Positions 18,555-29,000 of a stretch of DNA of 64,000 nucleotides are shown piece after piece. The notes below the pieces were generated by a model. The model saw nothing but the letters and a program-made list of their open reading frames with translations, did not search any database and was not told where the DNA came from. The position numbers and the translations under genes are program-made. This DNA is from Leeuwenhoekiella aequorea. GTDB taxonomy: Bacteria > Bacteroidota > Bacteroidia > Flavobacteriales > Flavobacteriaceae. The DNA lies in the NCBI RefSeq assembly GCF_004104375.1, contig NZ_QOVM01000002.1, forward strand, positions 372,001 through 436,000, in the 5' to 3' direction. Position 1 is the first letter of the stretch. Every line of letters begins with the position of its first letter.

Positions 18555-19192
18555 TTTTTATCCTCAAGTAGTGGTACAAACCGAAATTCCCCGTATTCTT
18601 TCTTTTCAAATTCGGTTTCACTTTTGCGTATTATACGTGTCATGGTTTGTACTTCATCACCCACAGGAATAATGAGCTTACCTCCTATTTTTAGTTGGGC
18701 TAACAAAGGTTTTGGAATAAATGGAGCTCCTGCCGTAACAATAATACCATCAAATGGTGCAAATTCTGGCATACCTAAGTAGCCATCTCCAAATGTTAAG
18801 CGTTTGGGTCGGTAGCCTAACTTCGTTAAAAAATTTTTAGTTTTTCTAAAAAGCTCTTGTTGGCGCTCAATACTATAGACTTTTGCACCTACCTCACAAA
18901 GAACTGCAGTTTGATATCCACTACCTGTACCTATCTCAAGTATAACTGCTCCTTTCTTTATTTCTAATAATTCAGTTTGAAAAGCAACCGTAAAAGGTTG
19001 AGATATGGTCTGATCTGCCGCTATAGGAAAAGCCTTATCTTGATAAGCATGATCTTCAAAACTACTATCCATAAAGAAGTGTCTGGGTATTTTACGTACC
19101 GCATCGAGAACCTCTTTATTTGTAATTCCTTTCTTTTCAAGAATCTGAGCAAGTAAACGTCTTTTGCCCTGATGACGCGTAGTATCTTTCAT
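18551..19192 (-). CDS. pcm: Protein-L-isoaspartate O-methyltransferase
   Basis: A 213-residue SAM-dependent enzyme that methylates abnormal isoaspartyl residues so that damaged proteins can be repaired. The SAM-binding motif EIGTGSGYQT is at 86-95. The family segment SQPFTVAFQTELL (64-76) binds the substrate. Motifs GDGYLGMPEFAPFDGIIVTAGA (about 138-160) and GGKLIIPVG also match Pcm. The length equals E. coli Pcm (208). The start at 19192 gives a complete N-terminal helix. It is divergent from the Gfo/Idh/MocA gene, whose start lies 121 bases away, and its 3' end overlaps a small membrane protein gene by 4 bases. Confidence 0.94.
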   Translation of the reverse strand: MKDTTRHQGKRRLLAQILEKKGITNKEVLDAVRKIPRHFFMDSSFEDHAYQDKAFPIAADQTISQPFTVAFQTELLEIKKGAVILEIGTGSGYQTAVLCEVGAKVYSIERQQELFRKTKNFLTKLGYRPKRLTFGDGYLGMPEFAPFDGIIVTAGAPFIPKPLLAQLKIGGKLIIPVGDEVQTMTRIIRKSETEFEKKEYGEFRFVPLLEDKN

Positions 19193-19286
19193 ACCGTAAA
19201 ATTAGAAAAACTACTAGCTGCTACCCTAGAAAAACCTGTTCAACTTTTCAACAAAGAGCTTTATATAAATTATGATTTAGAAAGTC

Positions 19287-19294
19287 TATTTTTG
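19287..19294 (+). promoter_or_regulatory. -7 box for the Gfo/Idh/MocA gene
   Basis: TATTTTTG fits TAnnTTTG and lies 18 bases before the chosen ATG at 19313. It supports that start over longer readings reaching into pcm. No good TTG is seen at -33. Confidence 0.5.
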
Positions 19295-19312
19295 TGTAAA
19301 ACAAATAAAATT

Positions 19313-20272
19313 ATGCTCAAAGCCGGCGTACTAGGTGCAGGTCACTTAGGAAAAATACATTTAAAACTTTTACAACAATCTGACGCCTATGAATTAGTAG
19401 GTTTTTATGATGATTCTGATGCTGTAGCAGAGGCTGTAGCTAACGAATTTGGATACAAACGTTTTCCGTCAATAGCAGCTCTTATAGATGCTTGTGATAT
19501 GATAGACGTAGTTACTCCTACCACGCACCATTTTGATTGTGCAAAACAAGTTATTAAAGCCGGTAAACATTTATTTATAGAAAAACCTATTACCCAAACG
19601 GTAGAACAGGCGATAGCTATACGAGAACTTGCTAAGAAACACGGCGTACGTGGGCAGGTAGGTCAAGTAGAACGCTTTAATCCGGCATTTAGTGCTGTTA
19701 AAGATATGATAGACAATCCTATGTTTATTGAAGCGCATCGTCTAGCCGAATTTAATCCACGAGGAACAGATGTTCCTGTAGTTTTGGATCTTATGATACA
19801 CGATATTGATGCGGTATTAAGTGTGGTAAAAAGCAATGTAAAAAAGGTATCTGCATCTGGGGTTTCAGTTATTAGCGATACTCCAGACATTGCCAACGCA
19901 CGTATCGAATTTGAAAATGGATGTGTGGCTAATTTGACGGCGAGTCGTATCTCTATGAAAAAGATGAGAAAAGCTCGATTTTTTCAGAAAGATGCTTATA
20001 TCTCGGTTGACTTTTTAGAGAAGAAATGTGAAATCGTACGTATGAAAGATGCTCCCGAAAAAGCAGACGACTTTGCGATGATTTTACAAAATGCTGAAGG
20101 CATAAAAAAACAAATATATTTTGATAATCCTGAAGTCTTAGATAATAATGCAATATTAGATGAGTTAGAAGCTTTTGCTGTATCTATAGAACAAAACACC
20201 ACTCCGGTTGTTAGTTTAGCACAGGGTACTGAAGCTTTGCGAATCGCAATGAAAATCATTGCAGATCTTTAA
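19313..20272 (+). CDS. Gfo/Idh/MocA family NAD(P)-dependent oxidoreductase
   Basis: A 319-residue cytoplasmic dehydrogenase. The N-terminal Rossmann motif AGVLGAGHLGKIH (4-16) binds NAD(P). The segment HLFIEKPIT (about 87-95) carries the EKP motif whose lysine is catalytic in the family. The rest is the alpha/beta substrate domain, including DLMIHDIDAVL (about 155-165). Substrates in this family are sugars, inositols or biliverdin, so the reaction cannot be fixed. The frame stays open 47 codons further upstream, into the pcm start region. ATG 19313 is preferred because it begins right at the Rossmann strand and follows a -7 box. gldF follows after 27 bases, so co-transcription with gldF-gldG is likely. 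Confidence 0.88.
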   Translation: MLKAGVLGAGHLGKIHLKLLQQSDAYELVGFYDDSDAVAEAVANEFGYKRFPSIAALIDACDMIDVVTPTTHHFDCAKQVIKAGKHLFIEKPITQTVEQAIAIRELAKKHGVRGQVGQVERFNPAFSAVKDMIDNPMFIEAHRLAEFNPRGTDVPVVLDLMIHDIDAVLSVVKSNVKKVSASGVSVISDTPDIANARIEFENGCVANLTASRISMKKMRKARFFQKDAYISVDFLEKKCEIVRMKDAPEKADDFAMILQNAEGIKKQIYFDNPEVLDNNAILDELEAFAVSIEQNTTPVVSLAQGTEALRIAMKIIADL

Positions 20273-20299
20273 TTTTAGCTCAAAATAGCTTCCTTTACT

Positions 20300-21016
20300 A
20301 TGCTTGCCATTTTAAAAAAAGAATTTCATTCATTTTTTGCATCACCTGTTGGTTATCTGGTTATCGCTTTATTTCTAATTTTGAACTGGCTATTTCTGTG
20401 GGTTTTTGATAATGATTTTAATCAATTTAACTACGGTTTTGCAGATCTTACACCATTTTTTCAGCTGGCGCCCTGGATTATGATTTTTTTAATTCCGGCA
20501 GTAACAATGCGCAGTTTTAGCGATGAGTTAAGATTGGGTACGTTAGAACTTTTAATTACCCAACCCATAACAACTTTTCAACTGGTATTGGGTAAGTTTT
20601 TCGGTGCATTTCTGTTATTGGTAATTGCCCTAATACCTACATTAATCTACGTTTATGCCATTGACCAACTCGGGAATCCACAGGGCAATTTTGACTCAGG
20701 AATTCTCATTGGTTCCTACTTAGGTCTTCTTTTTTTAGCTTTAGCGTATACTGCTATTGGAGTTTTTGCTTCCACCCTATCTGAAAATCAAATTGTAGCA
20801 TTTATAATAGCGGTATTTCTATGCTTTCTATTTTATTATGGATTTGATGGACTAGCAGATGTGGTTTCGATTGATTTTTTAAGAAAACTGAGTTTACAGA
20901 GACATTTTGAAAGTATTAGCCGAGGTGTCTTGGATAGTAGAGATCTTATTTACTTTATAAGTATTGCTGTTGTGTTTGTTTTTGCAACAAAATTTAAACT
21001 AGATTATAAGAGATAA
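20300..21016 (+). CDS. gldF: Gliding motility ABC transporter permease GldF
   Basis: A 238-residue integral membrane protein with about six hydrophobic segments (for example 17-36, 55-75, 100-125, 135-160, 165-185, 215-232). Conserved motifs are KKEFHSFFASPVGYLVI at the N-terminus and RSFSDELRLGTLELLITQPI (about 75-95), typical of ABC-2 type permeases in the GldF/NosY group. In Flavobacterium johnsoniae GldF works with the ATPase GldA and with GldG and is needed for gliding. gldG starts 1 base after this stop. gldA is not in the window; in this group it is often elsewhere on the chromosome. Confidence 0.93.
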   Translation: MLAILKKEFHSFFASPVGYLVIALFLILNWLFLWVFDNDFNQFNYGFADLTPFFQLAPWIMIFLIPAVTMRSFSDELRLGTLELLITQPITTFQLVLGKFFGAFLLLVIALIPTLIYVYAIDQLGNPQGNFDSGILIGSYLGLLFLALAYTAIGVFASTLSENQIVAFIIAVFLCFLFYYGFDGLADVVSIDFLRKLSLQRHFESISRGVLDSRDLIYFISIAVVFVFATKFKLDYKR

Positions 21017-21017
21017 T

Positions 21018-22688
21018 ATGAAGACTTACTCAAAATATCTTGTTTTAATTGTAATCCTAATTGCGACACTTGCATTATCAGAAGTATATCATTTTAGAGC
21101 AGATCTTACAGCAGACAAACGCTACACGCTCTCTGAATCTTCAACCGAAATAATTGCTAAAGCTACAGAGCCTTTAATCATTGATGTTTTTTTAGAGGGA
21201 AACGTTCCAGACGCATTTAATAAATTACAATCTGAAACAAAACAGTTACTAGAAGAATACGCTTCTAAAAACTCAAATATAAAATTTGCATTTGTCGATC
21301 CCGTTCCAAAAGGTGCAGAAGTTGAATCTATTGCACAGGATTTTAATAATCGCGGTATGCGACCGGAGCAAGTTCAATTACACAATAATGGAAAAGTAAC
21401 ACAAGAATATATATTTCCTTGGGCAATCGCTTCTTATAAAGGAAAAACGGTACCTATTCCACTACTTAAAAAAACATTAGGAGCTAGCCCAGACGAACTC
21501 GTTAATCGTTCTGTTCAAAATTTAGAATATGCTTTTTCTGATGGTCTTTTTAAACTTTTAAATCCAAAAAGTAAACGCATTGCAGTTCTTAAAGGTAATG
21601 GTGAACTGGATGATAAATACATTGCAGATTTTTTCAAAACGTTGAGAGAAAGTTATTTTATTGCGCCGTTTCCCTTAGACTCTGTGAATGGGAATCCTAC
21701 AAAAGTTATGCAGGCTCTAAATAGCTTTGATCTTATAGTTGCAGCAAAACCTACCCAATCATTTACAGATATTGAGAAATTTGCACTTGATCAATATACT
21801 ATGAATGGTGGCAAATCTATTTATTTAATAGATGAAGTAGCTATGGATACAGATAGTTTATACGCTAATGATGGAATGGCTCTAGCAACTACGCGCATGT
21901 TAAATCTAAATGATTTTCTATTCAAATATGGGGTACGTATAAATCCAGTACTAGTTGAAGATTTATATGCTGCTCCCCTAGTGGTTGCAAGTGGTGAGTC
22001 TAGCAACTCACAATATACGCAGCTACCTTGGTTCTTCTATCCTTTAATTACTACAGCAGAAAATCATCCTATCAATACCAATATAGATAATCCTATCTTT
22101 TTGCGATATGCAAATCAAATAGATATTCTAGAAAATGAGGTTAGTAAAACAATCCTTCTTAAAAGTTCTGTACTTACAAAGCTTAATGGTGTTCCTCTAC
22201 CCATAACTCTAGAAAGTATAACTACAGAACCCAGTCCAGAACGTTATGCTGCTGGTGAGCAAAATATAGCTGTTCTGCTTGAAGGTTACTTTAAATCTGC
22301 ATTCGAAAACCGAATAATTCCTATAGAGAACTCAAGTAATTTTCTTGAAAAGTCTAAAAAAGGAGCTGCGGTGGTAGTAATTGCAGACGGCGATTTAATA
22401 CGTAATGATCTCGATAAAAACGGCCGACCACTTGAGTTAGGTTTTGATAAATTCACATTTAAAGAATATGGTAATAAAGAATTTCTAATGAATACTGTGA
22501 ATTATCTTTTAGACGATAATGGTCTTATTAACATCCGTAGTAAAAGTGTTCTACTTCCTGCATTAGATATTGAGAAGACGACAAATAATAGAACCACTTG
22601 GCAAACCCTAATTCTACTCACTTCATTAGGGTTTTTATTTATTTTTGGAGCGCTATATATCTATCTTAGACGACGTGCTTTTCGTTAA
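21018..22688 (+). CDS. gldG: Gliding motility-associated ABC transporter component GldG
   Basis: A 556-residue protein anchored by an N-terminal helix (about 7-24) and a C-terminal helix (about 530-550, just before the terminal RRRAFR). The large domain between them faces the periplasm. The sequence after the first helix, HFRADLTADKRYTLSESS, is the conserved beginning of the GldG / ABC-type uncharacterised transport domain. GldG joins GldF and GldA in a complex linked to gliding and possibly to type IX secretion; the transported substrate is unknown. It is 1 base behind gldF, consistent with translational coupling. The operon ends before the dnaN promoter region. Confidence 0.93.
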   Translation: MKTYSKYLVLIVILIATLALSEVYHFRADLTADKRYTLSESSTEIIAKATEPLIIDVFLEGNVPDAFNKLQSETKQLLEEYASKNSNIKFAFVDPVPKGAEVESIAQDFNNRGMRPEQVQLHNNGKVTQEYIFPWAIASYKGKTVPIPLLKKTLGASPDELVNRSVQNLEYAFSDGLFKLLNPKSKRIAVLKGNGELDDKYIADFFKTLRESYFIAPFPLDSVNGNPTKVMQALNSFDLIVAAKPTQSFTDIEKFALDQYTMNGGKSIYLIDEVAMDTDSLYANDGMALATTRMLNLNDFLFKYGVRINPVLVEDLYAAPLVVASGESSNSQYTQLPWFFYPLITTAENHPINTNIDNPIFLRYANQIDILENEVSKTILLKSSVLTKLNGVPLPITLESITTEPSPERYAAGEQNIAVLLEGYFKSAFENRIIPIENSSNFLEKSKKGAAVVVIADGDLIRNDLDKNGRPLELGFDKFTFKEYGNKEFLMNTVNYLLDDNGLINIRSKSVLLPALDIEKTTNNRTTWQTLILLTSLGFLFIFGALYIYLRRRAFR

Positions 22689-22703
22689 CAGATGTTAATA
22701 AGT

Positions 22704-22738
22704 TTGTTTCGACAAAAAAAGCTATTACAATATCTTTG
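22704..22738 (+). promoter_or_regulatory. Candidate dnaN promoter
   Basis: TATCTTTG (22731-22738) is a full match to TAnnTTTG. TTG at 22704-22706 lies 24 bases upstream, slightly beyond the usual spacing. About 90 bases of leader precede the ATG at 22830. Confidence 0.5.
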
Positions 22739-22829
22739 TTAGGCTGAAATTTCAGTTGAATAAAGAAAATTACAATCAATCTTATTCTGGTTCAAATTAG
22801 GAACCAAACCTTATAAATAGCACTTTCTT

Positions 22830-23948
22830 ATGAAATTTATTGTATCAAGTTCTTATCTTTTAAAACAACTACAAGTTTTAGGTGGGGTAATTAACAACAG
22901 TAATACGCTTCCAATATTAGATAACTTTCTTTTTGAGTTAGAAGATAACGTACTTAAAGTTTCTGCTTCAGATCTTGAAACTACAATGATTGCAGTTCTG
23001 GATGTAGAATCTGAAGATACCGGAAACATCGCTGTGCCTGCACGCCTTTTATTAGATACGTTAAAGACATTCCCAGAGCAACCCCTAACTTTTGTTGTTG
23101 GTGATAATCACACAATTGAAATTAGCTCAAATCACGGTAAATATGCTTTAGCATTTGCATCTGGAGAGGAGTTTCCTAATGCAGTTGAACTTGATGACCC
23201 AAGTAAAGTTACCATCCCGGCTGCAGTATTAGCTACCGCTGTAAGTAATACAATTTTCGCTACAGGAAATGACGATTTGCGACCGGTAATGAGCGGTGTA
23301 TTTTTTCAATTTGATACTGAAGGATTAACGTTTGTGGCTACAGATGCACACAAACTTGTAAAATATGGCCGTACTGATGTAAAAGCAACTCAAACGGCAG
23401 AATTTATAATGCCGAAGAAACCTCTTAATTTATTGAAAGGGATTTTAGCGTCAAGTGATGATGATATCACAGTAGAATATAATGATTCTAATGCTAAATT
23501 TAGTTTTGATAATGTTCAATTACTTTGCCGTCTAATTGATGGAAAATATCCAAATTACGAGGCTGTAATTCCTAAAGAAAACCCGAATAAACTGATTATA
23601 GATCGTAACCAATTTTTAAATTCGGTACGTCGTGTTTCTATCTTCTCAAATAAAACAACCCATCAAATAAGACTTAAAATTGCTGGTGCAGAATTAAATA
23701 TTTCTGCAGAAGATATAGATTATAGCAATAAAGCTGAAGAACGTTTAACTTGTGATTATCAAGGAGATGATATGCAGATAGGTTTTAATAGTCGCTTTCT
23801 TGTAGAAATGCTTAATAATCTCAATGCTAATGACGTATCTCTTGAGATGTCTCTTCCTAACCGTGCCGGAATTTTAACTCCTGTAGATGGCTTAGATGAG
23901 GGTGAGAAAGTAACTATGCTCGTAATGCCAGTAATGCTAAATAATTAG
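22830..23948 (+). CDS. dnaN: DNA polymerase III beta subunit (sliding clamp)
   Basis: A 372-residue protein that forms the ring-shaped dimer tethering the replicative polymerase to DNA. Three repeated clamp domains of about 120 residues span the whole length. Recognisable segments include SNTLPILDNFLFELE in domain 1, RPVMSGVFFQFDTEGLTFVATDAHKLVKY in domain 2 (in part), and the C-terminal MLVMPVML, which contributes to the partner-binding pocket. The length fits dnaN (366 in E. coli). It has its own promoter and a strong terminator. dnaA and recF are not adjacent, so the gene gives no evidence for an origin here. Confidence 0.97.
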   Translation: MKFIVSSSYLLKQLQVLGGVINNSNTLPILDNFLFELEDNVLKVSASDLETTMIAVLDVESEDTGNIAVPARLLLDTLKTFPEQPLTFVVGDNHTIEISSNHGKYALAFASGEEFPNAVELDDPSKVTIPAAVLATAVSNTIFATGNDDLRPVMSGVFFQFDTEGLTFVATDAHKLVKYGRTDVKATQTAEFIMPKKPLNLLKGILASSDDDITVEYNDSNAKFSFDNVQLLCRLIDGKYPNYEAVIPKENPNKLIIDRNQFLNSVRRVSIFSNKTTHQIRLKIAGAELNISAEDIDYSNKAEERLTCDYQGDDMQIGFNSRFLVEMLNNLNANDVSLEMSLPNRAGILTPVDGLDEGEKVTMLVMPVMLNN

Positions 23949-23977
23949 AAAGATAAGTAAGTACCTTTCATTACCTG

Positions 23978-24016
23978 AAAAAGCCCCGTTGTAGTATCAA
24001 CAGGGCTTTTTCTATT
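23978..24016 (+). terminator. Rho-independent terminator after dnaN
   Basis: Arms AAAAAGCCC and GGGCTTTTT, extended by GTTG/CAAC beyond a single C-A mismatch (23978-23991 with 23998-24011), with a 6-base loop, then CTATTTT. Confidence 0.88.
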
Positions 24017-24057
24017 TTAAGTAATATCACTATTGATCGATTAATATATTCGTCTAT

Positions 24058-24495
24058 TTAGTTTTCAAATTGATAGTATAGCGACGAACCCCTACAATCC
24101 TCCCAATTGCTTTCTAAACTATTGGAGTCTGTATATTCTAAAAGCTCTTCAGTCGTTCCAGTGCAATTAGCGATTATTTCATGTTCAGAATCATGTGTGA
24201 ATTTTAAATATTTATCACTTTCTATCATCACGATATCAAAATTACCTTGAGATTGCAATGTATCTCCTTCTCGAATCTGAATTTTAGTAAATCGCATTTC
24301 ATTTTTCAGTTCATAATATTCTTGCCATGCCATATCAGAACCACTTTTTTCAGAATTTAAAGTCTTGCCAGACATCTTAACAAGGTTAAGTCTAAGTGTT
24401 TGATTTTCTGATTCCTGAATGGCAGTATCAGAATTATCTGAGCAAGAGCCCAAAATTAATAAGCCTATTAAAAGATAGATAGATCTAAACATCAT
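24058..24495 (-). CDS. Small putative lipoprotein, unknown function
   Basis: A 145-residue exported protein. The hydrophobic leader ends in a clear lipobox LGSC, so Cys18 should be lipidated. The next residues SDNSD make surface export possible but not certain. The mature part, about 127 residues, is polar with two further cysteines (in IIANCTG and WEDCRGS) that could form a disulfide. Strand-like segments such as EYYELKNEMRFTKIQIREGDTLQSQGNFDIVMIESDKYLKF (in short pieces) suggest a small beta-barrel like those of lipocalin-type lipoproteins. I do not recognise the family. It is a single gene between the dnaN terminator and the gltD terminator. Confidence 0.7.
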   Translation of the reverse strand: MMFRSIYLLIGLLILGSCSDNSDTAIQESENQTLRLNLVKMSGKTLNSEKSGSDMAWQEYYELKNEMRFTKIQIREGDTLQSQGNFDIVMIESDKYLKFTHDSEHEIIANCTGTTEELLEYTDSNSLESNWEDCRGSSLYYQFEN

Positions 24496-24550
24496 ATATA
24501 ATATTTATATGTAGATGCTTTGCCTAAGCAATGGTTGCGTTAAAAATGCA

Positions 24551-24581
24551 AAAAAAAACGACTGAAGATTTTCAGTCGTTT
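24551..24581 (-). terminator. Rho-independent terminator after gltB-gltD
   Basis: A perfect 11-bp stem (24556-24566 with 24571-24581, core CGACTGAA) with loop GATT. On the minus strand it ends in a run of eight T residues, 21 bases after the gltD stop. Confidence 0.88.
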
Positions 24582-24602
24582 CATAAATTGATCTATTAAA
24601 AT

Positions 24603-26069
24603 TTAAACTCTTGGCAAATCACCATCACCTTTTAATGGTAAATCTGATTTACCCATGAGATATTTATCGATATGGTGAGCAGCTTGTCTACCTTCAGAAA
24701 TAGCCCAAACTATAAGTGATTGTCCTCTTCGTGTATCGCCAGCTGCAAAAACGCCTGGGACATTAGTCATATAATCAGTAACCGAAGCTTGTATATTTGT
24801 ACGCACATCTAATTTAACACCTAACTGTTCTGCAACGGTGGGCTCACTTCCGGTAAATCCTAAAGCCAGAAAAACCATATCTGCCTTCCATTCTTTTTCA
24901 GTACCCGGAATTTCTTTAAGATTAGGACGTTCACCCGGTTTATGTATCCATTCTACTTCAGAAGTTATAAGACCTGTCAAATTTCCCTCTTTGTCGCCAA
25001 CGAATTTCTTAGTTGAAATAGAGAAAAAACGTTCTGCTCCTTCTTTGTGTGAGCTACTCGTACGTAGACGCATTGGCCAATACGGCCAAGGTTGATTTTC
25101 GGGACGCTCTGGAGTTCCCTTACTCATAATTTCAAAATTGTTAACGCTCGTCGCACCGTGTCTAATTGAAGTACCTATGCAATCACTCCCTGTATCGCCT
25201 CCACCTATCACAATAACATCTTTTCCAGTTGCTTTTATCTCTTCACCTTGCCATTGTAAACCAGCTACACGACGATTATTTTGTGGTAAAAAATCCATAG
25301 CTTGATAAATTCCCTTTAAATCTGATCCTTCAATAGGAAGATTTCTTCGTACAGTTGCACCACTACATAAAACAACAGCGTCATATTCTTTTTTGAGTTC
25401 GCTGGCAGAAATATCGTGTCCTACGTGAACACCACATTTAAACTGAATTCCTTCTTCTTCAAGAACAACTAATCTACGGTCAATGACATGCTTTTCCATT
25501 TTAAAATCAGGAATACCATAACGCAACAATCCACCCGGCTTCTCATCACGTTCGTAAACAGTAACTAAGTGACCTGCTCTGTTAAGTTGTTGTGCCGCTG
25601 CAAGACCGGCGGGGCCAGAACCTATTATGGCAATTTTTTTACCAGTTCGTTTGAGAGGTGGATTGGCTTTTATCCATCCATTCTTAAAAGCTTCTTCCGC
25701 AATATTTTTCTCTATATTTTCGATGGTTACAGGATCTTCGTTAATCCCTAAAACACAAGCCTCTTCGCAGGGAGCAGGACATAATCTACCCGTAAATTCT
25801 GGAAAATTATTTGTTCCATGGAGAATATGAGCAGCTTCTTCCCAGCGTTCTCTATATACAGCATCGTTAAAATCTGGAATTAAATTTCCTAAGGGACATC
25901 CACTATGGCAAAATGGAATTCCACAATCCATACAACGCGCCCCCTGATTTTTTAATTCAGACTTTTCAAGTGGAATTGTAAACTCTTCATATTTCTTCAC
26001 CCGCTCTTCAACTGGCTTGTACGGTTCAATTTTTCTTTCGTATTCTAAAAATCCGGTTATTTTTCCCAT
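24603..26069 (-). CDS. gltD: Glutamate synthase small subunit
   Basis: A 488-residue flavoprotein that passes electrons from NADPH to the large subunit. Cysteines 46, 49, 54 and 58 (CMDCGIPFCHSGC) and 97, 101 and 105 (CPAPCEEAC) fit the two iron-sulfur clusters of the N-terminal domain. The FAD-binding motif GSGPAG is at 150-155. A second nucleotide motif (VIGGGDTGSDC, about 287-297) binds NADPH, and VFAAGDTRRGQSLIVWAI closes the FAD domain. The length matches GltD (472 in E. coli). It begins 7 bases after gltB, in the same operon, and a terminator follows. Together they make two glutamates from glutamine and 2-oxoglutarate. Confidence 0.96.
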   Translation of the reverse strand: MGKITGFLEYERKIEPYKPVEERVKKYEEFTIPLEKSELKNQGARCMDCGIPFCHSGCPLGNLIPDFNDAVYRERWEEAAHILHGTNNFPEFTGRLCPAPCEEACVLGINEDPVTIENIEKNIAEEAFKNGWIKANPPLKRTGKKIAIIGSGPAGLAAAQQLNRAGHLVTVYERDEKPGGLLRYGIPDFKMEKHVIDRRLVVLEEEGIQFKCGVHVGHDISASELKKEYDAVVLCSGATVRRNLPIEGSDLKGIYQAMDFLPQNNRRVAGLQWQGEEIKATGKDVIVIGGGDTGSDCIGTSIRHGATSVNNFEIMSKGTPERPENQPWPYWPMRLRTSSSHKEGAERFFSISTKKFVGDKEGNLTGLITSEVEWIHKPGERPNLKEIPGTEKEWKADMVFLALGFTGSEPTVAEQLGVKLDVRTNIQASVTDYMTNVPGVFAAGDTRRGQSLIVWAISEGRQAAHHIDKYLMGKSDLPLKGDGDLPRV

Positions 26070-26076
26070 GATTCTA

Positions 26077-29000
26077 TTATTCCGTTAAATCTGTTAATTT
26101 TTCTTCTTCTTCCAATCGTATTAGCGCTTTTCTATATTCTTCTGGCAGAACTCTAACGAATTTTGGCAAGTAAGAATCCCAATTCTCTAGAATACGCTGA
26201 GCTAAAGCACTTTGTGTATAATTATAGTGATTTGTTACCAGTTCATGTAACTGCGCTACGTCATTAGATTCTGTCACTTCATCTAAATTTAAATCTGTTG
26301 CGTTACATTTTGATCTAAACGTTTTGTCTTCATCTAATACATAGGCTACACCACCACTCATACCAGCACCAAAATTTCTTCCAGTTTTACCTAGAATAAC
26401 AGCGAGACCACCAGTCATATATTCACAACCGTGATCACCTATGCCTTCGACTACTGCTACTGCCCCACTATTACGTACGCAAAAACGTTCTCCTGCTGTA
26501 CCATTAAAGTAGGCTTCACCACTGGTTGCACCATATAAAGCCACGTTACCAATTATTACATTCTTGCTAGCATCAAAAGTTGCTTCTTCAGGAACTTTAA
26601 CGATTAAACGCGCTCCTGAAAGTCCTTTCCCCACATAATCATTTGCATTACCATCAACTTTTAAAGTTAGTCCCCGAGTCGCAAAAGCTCCAAAACTCTG
26701 CCCGGCTGATCCTTTGAAATTAACTTTCAACGTATTGTCTGGTAAGCCCTGTTCTCCATAAATTTTAGAAATCTCATTACTTAAAATCGCTCCTACAGCA
26801 CGATCTAAATTTGTTATATCAAGATCTAATGTTGTTTTCTCTTTTCGGAATAAAGCGGTATGGGCTAATTCTATAATTTCAAAATCAATTGATTTTTCTA
26901 AATGATGATTTTGAGTTTCTGTATTATACACTTTTACACCTTCTGGCACAGGTATATCATGTAAAATAGGTGATAGATCTACACCTGCAGCTTTAAAGTG
27001 CTCTATAGCCTTATTACGATCTAATTTTTGTACTTGACCCACCATCTCATCGATAGTTCTAAAGCCTAGTTGAGCCATAATTTCACGTAATTCTTCTGCT
27101 ACGAAATACATAAAGTTAACCACATGCTCTGGCTTGCCTTTGAATTTCTTACGTAATTCTGGATTTTGAGTAGCAATGCCTACAGGACATGTATTTAAAT
27201 GACAAACACGCATCATAATACAACCTGATGCTACTAATGGTGCGGTTGCAAATCCAAACTCTTCTGCTCCTAATAAGCATGCCACCGCTACGTCTCTACC
27301 GGTCTTTAATTGTCCATCGCATTCTAAGCGTATTCTGCTTCTTAAATTATTAAGTACTAATGTCTGTTGAGCTTCGGCTATTCCTAATTCCCAAGGCAAA
27401 CCACAATGTCTTAATGATGTTAACGGCGATGCTCCTGTACCTCCATCATAACCTGATATAAGTATAACATCTGCCATTGCTTTTGCTACACCTGCAGCTA
27501 CAGTACCTACTCCTACTTCTGAAACTAATTTCACATTAATACGAGCTTCTCTATTTGCAGATTTTAGATCATAAATTAATTGAGCTAAATCTTCAATGGA
27601 ATAAATATCGTGATGTGGTGGTGGAGATATTAATCCTACGTAAGGTGTACTTTTACGGGTTTTAGCAATAAACTTATTAACCTTTTCCCCTGGTAACTGA
27701 CCGCCTTCACCTGGTTTTGCTCCTTGAGCCATTTTAATCTGAATCTCTGCTGCGCTTGTTAAGTAGTTACTCGTAACTCCAAAACGTCCTGAAGCTACTT
27801 GCTTAATAGCAGAGTTGCGCCAGTCTCCATTAGGACTTTTATAAAATCGCTCTGCATCTTCGCCTCCCTCACCACTATTACTTTTACCACCTATACGGTT
27901 CATAGCAACCGCTAGATTCTCATGAGCTTCTTTACTAATAGAACCGTAAGACATTGCCCCGGTCTTAAATCGTTTAACTATTTCTGTCCAAGGTTCTACT
28001 TCCTCTATTGGAATAGGATCATAATTAGAAAATTCAAACAATCCACGTATAGTCATTAATTGCTTTGACTGCTCATTTACCAAACTTGCGTATTCTTTGT
28101 ATGTTTTTGGATTGTTTTGACGTACCGAATCTTGAAGTTTAGCTATGGTAAGCGGATTAAACATATGTTTTTCTCCATTACGTCTCCAGCGATAATCACC
28201 ACCAATTTCTAATTCAAGATTTCCTGAAATGTTTTGGCGTTTAAATGTGCGACTATGTCGTTTTGCTACTTCTTGCTCCACTTCATATAGACCTATTCCT
28301 TCTATACGGCTTGGAGTATTTGGAAAATATTTCTCAATTAATTTTGAATTGAGACCTAAAGCTTCAAAAAGTCTTGAACCTCGATACGAGTTTAAGGTAG
28401 ATATACCTATTTTGTTCATTACCTTAATCACTCCTTTACCTACCGCTTTATTATAATTTTCTACAGCATCTTGAAAATCAATGTTATCAAGATTTTTCTC
28501 TTCAATCTCCTCCCGTATAATTTCATTTACCATATATGGGTTGATGGCACTTGCTCCATAACCAAATAATAAGGCAAAATGGTGCACTTCACGTGGTTCT
28601 GCAGATTCTATTATTATACTCATTTTTGAACGCTGCCCACTTCTAAAAAGTCCGCTATTCATATAAGAACAACCTAACAGTGCAGGAATAGGCGCCATTT
28701 TCTCATTTACCCCTCTATCTGATAGGATTAAGATTGTATGACCATCATCTATGGCTTGTGATGCTTGAGCTACCATAGACTCTAATGCATCTTCAAGGCC
28801 ATTTAATCCTCTGTTTGCATCATAAAGCATAGGTATTTCTGTTACCTGAAAATCTGGATGATCAAAATTTTTGATCTTATCTAAATCCTCTTTAGAAATT
28901 ACAGGATTTTGAATGCGTATTTTTTTACAGTAATCAGGAGTAATCTCCATCAAATTAGTATCTGGCCCCAGTGTAAGACTCAAATCTGTAATTAACTCTT

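Noticed and set aside
19172-19312. Longer N-terminus for the Gfo/Idh/MocA protein
   Set aside because: The extra 47 residues overlap the pcm start region and the -7 box at 19287, and precede the normal Rossmann start.
22830-23948. dnaN as a sign of the replication origin
   Set aside because: dnaA, recF and DnaA-box clusters are absent nearby; dnaN is often apart from oriC in Bacteroidota.
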